Below, piece after piece: positions 1-5,308 of a DNA stretch of 5,747 nucleotides. Under the pieces are notes generated by a model. That model searched no databases, had not been told where the DNA came from, and was given only the letters and a program-made list of their open reading frames with translations. The stretch spans positions 1 through 5,747 of the forward strand of contig CACXCK010000077.1 in NCBI GenBank assembly GCA_902766135.1, in the 5' to 3' direction. The first letter of the stretch is position 1, and each line of letters begins with the position of its first letter. The position numbers and the translations under genes were made by a program. This DNA is from an uncultured Erysipelotrichaceae bacterium (GTDB lineage Bacteria > Bacillota_I > Bacilli_A > RF39 > UBA660).

Positions 1-3
1 ATA

Positions 4-10
4 CCTCCTT
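4..10 (-). promoter_or_regulatory. Ribosome binding site of a divergent gene starting just left of the window
   Basis: Read on the minus strand, positions 10 to 4 spell AAGGAGG, a full match to the Gram-positive Shine-Dalgarno consensus. Only three bases (TAT) follow before the window edge, so the start codon should lie a few bases outside. No coding sequence of that gene is visible and its product cannot be guessed. The inference is a gene transcribed leftward, away from asnS. Confidence 0.6.
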
Positions 11-38
11 AAAATGACAAATAAATTGCTTGAAAGAT

Positions 39-68
39 ATTATAAAACTTAATGCATATTTTTGTGCA
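39..68 (-). promoter_or_regulatory. Possible promoter of the divergent leftward gene
   Basis: On the minus strand a perfect TATAAT lies at positions 44-39. Eighteen bases upstream of it, TGCACA (68-63) is a four-of-six match to TTGACA. This would start transcription near position 32 and leave a short leader before the ribosome binding site at 10-4. The region is so AT-rich that a TATAAT can occur by chance, and the -35 is weak. The main support is its orientation and spacing relative to that ribosome binding site. Confidence 0.35.
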
Positions 69-123
69 CTTCTTTTTTTAATCAACAAAGCTTATAAAAA
101 AACAATAATTTAGTTTCTATAAA

Positions 124-152
124 TTGACTATTTAGTTAAAATAATATAAAAT
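124..152 (+). promoter_or_regulatory. Probable sigma-A promoter of the asnS-gatCAB operon
   Basis: TTGACT at 124-129 (five of six to TTGACA) and TAAAAT at 147-152 (five of six to TATAAT) are separated by exactly 17 bases, the ideal spacing for the housekeeping sigma factor. The predicted start, near 158-160, lies immediately before the first structured part of the T-box leader, as expected for this riboswitch class. Background AT richness is the main reason for caution. Confidence 0.65.
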
Positions 153-248
153 AGTAATATCTTCTTGGGGAAGAAAAAGAGTAGAATATAGTTATTTATG
201 ATAAGAGAGGGCTGGAAGCTGAAAAAGCCTATAAGTATGTATTCGAAT

Positions 249-251
249 AAC
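249..251 (+). promoter_or_regulatory. T-box specifier codon AAC (Asn)
   Basis: AAC sits on the 3' side of the Stem I internal loop, after GAAT and before A, with loop-closing helices on both sides (184-188/240-244 and 170-175/254-259). It would pair with the GUU anticodon of tRNA-Asn. The neighbouring asnS gene independently supports this reading frame for the specifier. Confidence 0.85.
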
Positions 252-296
252 AGTTCTTCAGATGCTTAAGAAGCGGGATACCGTTATAAATATGAG

Positions 297-357
297 ACCT
301 AGGTGAAGTAAGGTGGCACCGCGAATTATTCGCCCTTACGTGATGCTTAGGTTTTTT
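297..357 (+). terminator. Leader attenuator (T-box regulated terminator)
   Basis: A run of six T (352-357) ends the leader just before asnS. The helix closest to it is ACCTAGGT (297-304) with GCTTAGGT (345-352), eight pairs including two G-U wobbles, so it closes over the whole antiterminator. I could not find a strong hairpin that reuses the 3' antiterminator strand in the usual mutually exclusive way. The U-tract and its position support an attenuator, but the exact off-state fold is uncertain. Confidence 0.6.
308..339 (+). promoter_or_regulatory. T-box antiterminator hairpin
   Basis: GTAAGG (308-313) pairs with CCTTAC (334-339). The seven-base bulge TGGCACC (314-320) follows, and the upper helix GCGAA (321-325) pairs with TTCGC (329-333) around a three-base loop. 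This is the canonical T-box antiterminator architecture. The TGGC of the bulge would capture the free 3' GCCA of uncharged tRNA-Asn. Confidence 0.88.
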
Positions 358-377
358 CTTTAGAAAGGGATGAATTT

Positions 378-1754
378 ATGTATTTAGATGAATTATGGAA
401 GAAAGAAAGCGAACTTATTAATAAAGAAGTAAGTGTTCATGGCTGGGTAAAGACTAATCGTAATCAAAAGGATTTTGGCTTTATTGACTTTTCTGATGGA
501 ACTAGTATTAAACATTTACAGTTAGTCTATGATAAAGATAGTAAGGATTTTGATGGTTTAACTCATCTTAAAAGTGGTGCAGCAATAGAAGCAGTCGGGA
601 CTCTTATTAAGAGCGTCGGATCTGGTCAAGATGTAGAACTTAAAGTTAAGAGTATTACTTTACTTGGTGATGTTTTAGATGATTATCCGTTACAACCAAA
701 AAGACATTCACCAGAATTCTTACGTTCAATTGCCTACTTAAGACCAAGAGCAAATATGTTTCAAGCTGTATTTAGAATTAGAAGTGTAGCCGCAATGGGA
801 ATTCATGAATATTTTCAAAGTCATGGTTATGTCTATGCTCATACACCACTTTTAACTACTGCTGATTGTGAGGGGTCTGATCAAATGTTTAAAGTTACGA
901 CATTAGATATGAATAATTTACCTCGTAATGATGAAGGTGTTGATTATAGTAAAGATTTGTTTGGTAAGCCTACATTTATTACTGGTAGTGGTCAATTACA
1001 AGGTGAAGCCTTTGCTAGTGCATTTTCTAAAATCTATACATTTGGGCCAACTTTTAGAACGGAGAATTCAAATACTAAAACACACGCAAATGAATTTTGG
1101 ATGATTGAACCGGAAATTCAGTTTTGTGATTTAAATGAGTTAATGAATATTGAGGAAGAAATGCTTAAATATGTTGTTAATTATGTTCTTTCGCATGCAT
1201 CATTAGAAATTGATTTTTGTGATAAGTATATTGAAAAAGGGCTTAGGGAGAGACTTCAAAAATTGGTTGATTCAAAGTTTGTTAAAATAACGCATAAAGA
1301 AGCGATAGATTTATTACTTAAAGCTGATAAGAAATGGGAATTTGAGCCTAGTTATCAGGAAGATATTGCTAAAGAACATGAAAGATATATTACTGATTAT
1401 TATCATGGTCCTGTTTTTGTTTATGATTGGCCTAAGGATATTAAAGCTTGGTATATGAGAGTTAATGATGATAATAAGACAGTTGCGGCTGTTGATTTAA
1501 TTGTTCCTGGTTCTGGAGAATTAATGGGTGGTAGTCAAAGAGAAGAAAGATTAGATGTTTTAACTGCCAGGATGAAAGAAATGGGTATTGATGAAGAGAC
1601 TGTCTATTGGTATGTTAATTTGCGAAGATATGGGGGTGCTGTTCACTCTGGGTATGGCTTAGGTTTTGAAAGACTTATTATGTATCTAACTGGAGTTGAT
1701 AATATTCGTGATGTAATAGCCTTTCCAAGGACACCGGGGGTGTGTGATTACTAA
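378..1754 (+). CDS. asnS: Asparaginyl-tRNA synthetase (AsnRS)
   Basis: A cytoplasmic class IIb synthetase that joins asparagine to tRNA-Asn using ATP. Residues 1 to about 105 form the anticodon-binding OB-fold, with the typical stretch WVKTNRNQKDFGFIDF at 23-38. The catalytic core follows. Motif 2 appears as FRTENSNTKTHANEFWMIEPE (from 226), whose ENSNT...EFWMIEPE pattern marks AsnRS rather than AspRS. Motif 3 contains GLGFER at 427-432 and leads to NIRDVIAFPRTPG near the C terminus, again an AsnRS signature. Length (458 residues) is normal and the gene looks intact. The ATG at 378 follows AAAGGG (364-369) by eight bases; an earlier ATG at 371 is out of frame. Small departures from the usual sequence are AVHSGYGLG (421-429), where SVPHSGFGLG is common, and a VCDY ending. 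It is first in the operon behind an Asn T-box, which agrees with the function. Confidence 0.97.
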   Translation: MYLDELWKKESELINKEVSVHGWVKTNRNQKDFGFIDFSDGTSIKHLQLVYDKDSKDFDGLTHLKSGAAIEAVGTLIKSVGSGQDVELKVKSITLLGDVLDDYPLQPKRHSPEFLRSIAYLRPRANMFQAVFRIRSVAAMGIHEYFQSHGYVYAHTPLLTTADCEGSDQMFKVTTLDMNNLPRNDEGVDYSKDLFGKPTFITGSGQLQGEAFASAFSKIYTFGPTFRTENSNTKTHANEFWMIEPEIQFCDLNELMNIEEEMLKYVVNYVLSHASLEIDFCDKYIEKGLRERLQKLVDSKFVKITHKEAIDLLLKADKKWEFEPSYQEDIAKEHERYITDYYHGPVFVYDWPKDIKAWYMRVNDDNKTVAAVDLIVPGSGELMGGSQREERLDVLTARMKEMGIDEETVYWYVNLRRYGGAVHSGYGLGFERLIMYLTGVDNIRDVIAFPRTPGVCDY

Positions 1755-2101
1755 TGGTTGATAAAAGTATTATAAGTGAAACAAAGTATTTGGCTTATTT
1801 AATAAAGAATTATAAGAAGCATTTGAAATTAGAAGCTTTAAAGGATTCTAAGGGTAGTTTTTATGATTTAACTAAAGAAGAACGTAAAGATTTTGGCGAT
1901 ATTTTATTTGAAAAATATTTATATGGAGTTAATTCTCAAGATTATCGTCGGGAAATTATTAATTATGGGATAATTTATAAACTTAATGTTAATGATTATT
2001 ATCATACTTCTTTTAATAGCTTTATGGATTGTTATAAGTTTGTTTTAGAACAGTTGAAAGGAAGACGTGAGTATGGATTTTACAAAAGACTTGGTAGATA
2101 A
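1754..2101 (+). CDS. Hypothetical Tyr/Lys-rich protein between asnS and gatC
   Basis: I do not recognise this 115-residue protein. It is soluble-looking, with no signal peptide or membrane segment. It is unusually rich in tyrosine (14 residues, about 12%) and lysine (15), and its C terminus is basic (LKGRREYGFYKRLGR, 101-115). The N-terminal third (about 7-31) looks helical, with spaced Leu/Tyr and Lys residues. A more acidic, charged segment at 39-56 (LTKEERKDFGDILFEKYL) may be a second helix. Its ATG shares one base with the asnS stop (TAATG), and its end overlaps gatC by 29 bases, so it is translated with both neighbours. A ribosome binding site is weak (GGGGGTG at 1736-1742, rather far), which suggests dependence on asnS translation. 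Codon use matches the neighbours, so it is probably an ordinary lineage gene. A role in tRNA aminoacylation or amidation is possible from context alone. Confidence 0.75.
   Translation: MVDKSIISETKYLAYLIKNYKKHLKLEALKDSKGSFYDLTKEERKDFGDILFEKYLYGVNSQDYRREIINYGIIYKLNVNDYYHTSFNSFMDCYKFVLEQLKGRREYGFYKRLGR
2057..2064 (+). promoter_or_regulatory. Ribosome binding site that sets the gatC start
   Basis: AAAGGAAG lies eight bases before the ATG at 2073 but only two before the in-frame GTG at 2067. Spacing favours the ATG. The site lies inside the coding sequence of the preceding hypothetical gene. Confidence 0.6.
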
Positions 2102-2366
2102 ATTTGCTAAAGATTTGCTTATTGGCTTAACTCCCGAAGAGAATAAAATGGTTTTAGATGAGTTTAAAGTAATTGAAAGTGGGATGGATAAAATAGCTAA
2201 TATTCCTAATATTAGTGAGGAAGATGTAATGACTCATCCTTTAGAGTATGATAATGTTTCTTTGAGGGATGATTTGAGTGTTAGAGAACTTAGTACAGAA
2301 GAAGTTTTACAAAATGCAAAATGTAAAACAGAAGAAGAGATTATTGTGCCAAAGGTGGTTATGTAA
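2073..2366 (+). CDS. gatC: Asp/Glu-tRNA amidotransferase subunit C (GatC)
   Basis: The small subunit of the GatCAB amidotransferase, which wraps around GatA and helps it dock to GatB. It has no catalytic residues of its own. The 97-residue length is usual. The C-terminal half is diagnostic: LRDDLSVRELSTEEVLQNA (about 64-82), then a KTEEEIIVPKVVM tail. This matches the family pattern of LRED, LSREEALKNAP and FRVPKVV. The N-terminal region (LTPEENKMVLDEFKVI) fits the family helix region. I chose ATG 2073 over GTG 2067 from ribosome binding site spacing; the difference is two residues. It overlaps the preceding gene by 29 bases, and its stop shares a base with the gatA start. The order gatC-gatA-gatB is the classical one. 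Confidence 0.9.
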   Translation: MDFTKDLVDKFAKDLLIGLTPEENKMVLDEFKVIESGMDKIANIPNISEEDVMTHPLEYDNVSLRDDLSVRELSTEEVLQNAKCKTEEEIIVPKVVM

Positions 2367-3793
2367 TGGAAAGTGTTATTAGAATCTTAAAGAATGCAAA
2401 TAAAGAACAATTATTAAAGAAAACTTTAGAAAAAGTACATGATAATCAAGAGTTATGTAATTCTTTTGTGACGATTATGGATAATGCAAAACTTAATCCA
2501 GAAAGTGATTCTGTACTTTCTAATATTCCTTATGTTTTAAAGGATAATTATTCAACCAAGGGAATACTTACGACAGGTTCTTCTAATACTTTAAAAGATT
2601 ATATTCCACCGTTTAGTTCAACGGTATATGAAAAGTTATCTCTCGCTGGGGCTATTATGGTAGCTAAAAGTGTAATGGATGAGTTTGGAATGGGTGGAAC
2701 TGGGCTTACTGGACATACGGGGATTGTAAGAAATCCTTGGGATACATCTTTAATTGCTGGAGGGTCTAGCGCTGGTTCTGCGGCTTCAGTTGCGGCTGGA
2801 GTAGTTCCTTTTGCTATAGGTTCTGATACAGGGGATTCTGTTAGAAAACCAGCGGCACATTGTGGAATTGTTGGCTATAAGCCTACTTATGGAATGATTT
2901 CTAGATGGGGGTTACTACCTTTTGCTTCTAGTTTAGATCATGTTGGCGTATTTGCAAGAACAGTTAGTGATGTAGCAATTGTTGTTGATGTATTAAAAGG
3001 TAAAGATGAAAAAGACATGACAACATGGGATTCTAGTAATATTAATCTTGAAGCTCATTTAAATGATAGTGTTAATGGTAAGAAGTTATTTTATTTTAAA
3101 GAATTATGTGATATTTCTTTTTATGAAAATCCAAGTGATGATTTAAAAAAAGTGATTGAGGAGTTTAATAATACTATTAATGTAATTAAAAGGATTGGAA
3201 TAGATGTCGTAGAAGAGAGTTTTCCGAAAGAATTACTTGACGCTATACCTAGTGTATATACATGTATTTCTTGTGCTGAGGCAACAAGTAATATGTCAAA
3301 TCTTACAGGTATTATTTTTGGCCCAAGAGAAACCGGAAATATAAACGAGATGATAATTAATCATCGAACACTTAATTTTTCTTCTTTAATTAAGAGAAGA
3401 TTTATAATTGGCTCTTATGTTTTACAGAGAGAAAACCAAGAAAAATATTTTGTTAACGCTTTGAGAGTTAGAAATAGAATTGTTAGACTTATGAAAGAAA
3501 AGTTTAATAATTATGATGGCTTAATTTTGCCTTGTAGTGCTAGTCATGCTCCTAAAATTCATGGAACTACTGATGTTATAAGACAAGATTTAGCAACATT
3601 AGAAAATCATATGGCAATCGGTAATTTTGGTGGATTCCCTAGTATTACAATTCCTAATGGAATGATAGATGGTTTACCTATTGGTGTTAATATCACTGGT
3701 AATATTTATGATGATGAGAATGTTTTGGCAATTGCTTCTCATATCGCAGATAGTATGCCATATGAAGGACAGATAGCAGGTGATAATAAATGA
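2366..3793 (+). CDS. gatA: Asp/Glu-tRNA amidotransferase subunit A (GatA)
   Basis: The glutaminase subunit of GatCAB. It hydrolyses glutamine and channels ammonia to GatB for conversion of Glu-tRNA-Gln to Gln-tRNA-Gln (or Asp-tRNA-Asn to Asn-tRNA-Asn). It belongs to the amidase signature family. The Ser-cisSer-Lys triad is visible: Lys59 in VLKDNY, cis-Ser134 in AGGSSAGS, and nucleophile Ser158 in DTGDSVRKPA. The Ser134-Ser158 gap of 24 equals that of characterised family members. Further family landmarks are GYKPTYG (170-176), AEATSN (304-309), IKRRFIIGSYVL (342-353) and GGFPSITIPNG (422-432). The 475-residue length is typical. Two changes near the active site, GGSSAGS for the common GGSSGGS and TGDS for TGGS, do not touch the triad. 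AAAGGTGG (2351-2358) lies seven bases before the ATG, which overlaps the gatC stop as TAATG. Confidence 0.96.
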   Translation: MESVIRILKNANKEQLLKKTLEKVHDNQELCNSFVTIMDNAKLNPESDSVLSNIPYVLKDNYSTKGILTTGSSNTLKDYIPPFSSTVYEKLSLAGAIMVAKSVMDEFGMGGTGLTGHTGIVRNPWDTSLIAGGSSAGSAASVAAGVVPFAIGSDTGDSVRKPAAHCGIVGYKPTYGMISRWGLLPFASSLDHVGVFARTVSDVAIVVDVLKGKDEKDMTTWDSSNINLEAHLNDSVNGKKLFYFKELCDISFYENPSDDLKKVIEEFNNTINVIKRIGIDVVEESFPKELLDAIPSVYTCISCAEATSNMSNLTGIIFGPRETGNINEMIINHRTLNFSSLIKRRFIIGSYVLQRENQEKYFVNALRVRNRIVRLMKEKFNNYDGLILPCSASHAPKIHGTTDVIRQDLATLENHMAIGNFGGFPSITIPNGMIDGLPIGVNITGNIYDDENVLAIASHIADSMPYEGQIAGDNK

Positions 3794-5208
3794 AATTAAT
3801 ACCTACAATTGGAATAGAAATGCATTGTGAAATGAAAAGTTTCACGAAGGTTTTTAGCCCAGCTAGAAATACTTATTCTAAGCACGCTAATAATCATGTT
3901 TCAGAAATAGATATAGCTTTACCAGGAATACTACCTAGTTTAAATAAGGAATGTATTCGTAAATCTATATTAATGGCTTCAATTTTACATTGTAAATTAC
4001 CTCAGTATATTTATTTTGATCGTAAAAATTATTATTATCCTGATTTACCAAAGGGTTATCAAATTACTCAGAGTCATGAACCAATCGGAGTTAATGGATA
4101 TATAGATGTTCCTTATAATGATGGGGTTTTAAGAGTAGATATTCATGATATTCATCTAGAAGAAGATACGGCTAAGATTGAGCACTTAGATACGGAGTCT
4201 TTAATTAATTATAATAGAGCAGGCGTTCCTTTGCTTGAACTTGTAACTGATCCAGTATTTCATTCAAAGGAAGAGGTTATTGCTTTCTTAGAGTATATTA
4301 GAAGTATTTATCAGTATACTGATATATCTGAAGCCGATATTAGAAAAGGCCAAATTAGATGTGATGTTAATATTTCTGTTGGTGAAGAAGGTGGACCTTT
4401 TGGAACAAGAGTAGAAATAAAAGGTGTTGATTCTTTCTCGAATATTCAGAAAGTTATTGATATTGAAGTTAAAAGACAAATGGATTTGATTAATGATGGT
4501 AAATCTTCTTCTATTGAACAAGAAACTAGAAGATTTGATGAGGCAAATAACAGAACAATTAGAATGCGTGGTAAGGTCGATGCAATAGACTATAAGTATT
4601 TTGTTGAACCTAATATTCCTAAAATTAAGTTAGATGAGGAATTAGTTAAAGAAATTACTTCTAATATTGTTGAATTACCTTTAAGTAGAATGACTAGATA
4701 TAAGGACTTAGGTATTAACGATGATGTAGTAAAAGTGCTTGTACGAGATAGAAAAATATCTGATTATTATGATGAGGTATTAAAATGTAGTGTAGACCCA
4801 ATTGTTTTATCTAATTATGTCGCTACTAATATAATGGGTTATTTAAGTAAAAAGAATATTGGGATTCAAGAGTTTAAAATAGAACCTAAAGATTTAGGGT
4901 TACTTCTTAATAAACTACAGAAAAAAGAAATATCTAGTAAGCAAGCTAAAGAAATATTTGAAGCTACATTAAATGGTGATACAACGATTCTAAAAGAATT
5001 AGATAATACTGCCACACAGAATAGTAATACAGAAGAATTAGATGGTATTGTATCTAATATTATAAAGAATAGTCCTAAACAAGTAGAAGATTATAAAAAT
5101 GGCCGAACTAATTTATTTAATTATTTTGTTGGACAAGTTATGAAAGAAACAAAAGGTAGTGCTAATCCTGAGATAGTTAAAGATATTATTAGTAAGTATT
5201 TAAATTAG
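3790..5208 (+). CDS. gatB: Asp/Glu-tRNA amidotransferase subunit B (GatB)
   Basis: The tRNA-binding kinase subunit of GatCAB. It phosphorylates the misacylated Glu or Asp with ATP and then transfers ammonia from GatA. The catalytic cradle domain covers about residues 1-290. Landmarks are GIEMH (8-12), FDRKNYYYPDLPKGYQITQ (76-94), HLEEDTAK (122-129), NRAGVPLLELVTDP (142-155) and KYFVEPNIP (269-277). His12 and Glu125 fall at the numbers reported as metal-site residues in Staphylococcus aureus GatB. A helical domain (about 295-400) and a YqeY-like tail (about 415-470, with DYKNGRTNLFNYFVGQVM) complete the protein. The N-terminal segment VSEIDIALPGILP lacks the cysteines seen in other GatB groups and resembles the Firmicutes form. 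Length (472) is normal. The ATG overlaps the gatA stop by four bases (ATGA), with AGGTGA (3778-3783) six bases upstream. Confidence 0.97.
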   Translation: MKLIPTIGIEMHCEMKSFTKVFSPARNTYSKHANNHVSEIDIALPGILPSLNKECIRKSILMASILHCKLPQYIYFDRKNYYYPDLPKGYQITQSHEPIGVNGYIDVPYNDGVLRVDIHDIHLEEDTAKIEHLDTESLINYNRAGVPLLELVTDPVFHSKEEVIAFLEYIRSIYQYTDISEADIRKGQIRCDVNISVGEEGGPFGTRVEIKGVDSFSNIQKVIDIEVKRQMDLINDGKSSSIEQETRRFDEANNRTIRMRGKVDAIDYKYFVEPNIPKIKLDEELVKEITSNIVELPLSRMTRYKDLGINDDVVKVLVRDRKISDYYDEVLKCSVDPIVLSNYVATNIMGYLSKKNIGIQEFKIEPKDLGLLLNKLQKKEISSKQAKEIFEATLNGDTTILKELDNTATQNSNTEELDGIVSNIIKNSPKQVEDYKNGRTNLFNYFVGQVMKETKGSANPEIVKDIISKYLN

Positions 5209-5242
5209 AAGATGTTAATAAGAAAAACAATCTTCTTTTTTT
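5207..5242 (+). terminator. Rho-independent terminator of the asnS-gatB operon
   Basis: AGAAGAT (5207-5213) pairs perfectly with ATCTTCT (5230-5236). GTT (5214-5216) with AAC (5226-5228) extends the stem past a one-base bulge at 5229, leaving a nine-base loop. Seven T follow at 5236-5242. The first two stem bases are the last two bases of the gatB TAG stop, so there is no 3' untranslated spacer at all. Confidence 0.88.
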
Positions 5243-5252
5243 AATCTTTATA

Positions 5253-5282
5253 TTGAAAAGATATTGTGCTTTATGTTATTAT
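5253..5282 (+). promoter_or_regulatory. Promoter of the downstream secreted-protein gene
   Basis: TTGAAA (5253-5258) and TATTAT (5277-5282) are each a five-of-six match to the sigma-A consensus, with an 18-base spacer. TG at 5274-5275, one base before the -10, makes an extended -10 element, which compensates for imperfect hexamers. It sits just after the operon terminator and 27 bases before the next ATG, implying separate control from gatB. Confidence 0.65.
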
Positions 5283-5308
5283 TCTTATATGAGAATAGGA
5301 GTATATAT

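Larger units (their letters stand above)
161..357 (+). promoter_or_regulatory. T-box riboswitch leader, tRNA-Asn responsive
   Basis: This leader senses uncharged tRNA and permits expression of the downstream operon when Asn-tRNA runs low. Stem I base: 170-175 pairs with 254-259. Above it a specifier loop (about 176-183 with 245-253) carries AAC at 249-251, in a GAA-T-AAC-A context typical of T-boxes. A helix 184-188 with 240-244 continues the stem. An AGAGAG motif (204-209) and an apical helix (210-213 with 226-229) match the conserved distal Stem I. A small Stem III-like hairpin occupies 272-285 with a GATA loop. The conserved T-box core AGGTGGCACCGCG is at 311-323. The core bulge reads TGGC, complementary to GCCA, which is the acceptor end of a tRNA with discriminator G73, as in bacterial tRNA-Asn. 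Specifier, bulge and downstream asnS agree, so the assignment is strong. Confidence 0.93.

Noticed and set aside
240..249. Perfect palindrome TATTCGAATA as an operator site
   Set aside because: It lies inside T-box Stem I, where its halves are explained by the upper helix (240-244) and the specifier loop (245-249); it is also downstream of the predicted transcription start and short.
261..349. Direct repeat GATGCTTA at 261-268 and 342-349 in the leader
   Set aside because: Only eight bases in an AT-rich region. The upstream copy pairs worse with 297-304 than the downstream copy does, so I see no clear alternative-pairing role.
371..373. ATG at 371 just before asnS
   Set aside because: It is out of frame with asnS and overlaps the ribosome binding region; the ATG at 378 has proper spacing and starts a full-length AsnRS.
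378..1754. Reading the first gene as aspartyl-tRNA synthetase
   Set aside because: The ENSNT and EFWMIEPE motifs, NIRDVIAFPRTPG ending, length near 460 and AAC specifier all point to AsnRS; bacterial AspRS is longer, with a GAD insertion.
2067..2072. GTG at 2067 as the gatC start
   Set aside because: It is only two bases from the end of the AAAGGAAG ribosome binding site, too close for initiation. The ATG at 2073 has good spacing and gives a normal GatC length.
4288..4521. Minus-strand open frame of 77 residues inside gatB
   Set aside because: It lies entirely within the well-supported gatB coding region, its translation is low-complexity (Asn/Ile/Phe/Arg rich), as expected for the antisense of an AT-rich gene, and it has no recognisable domain.
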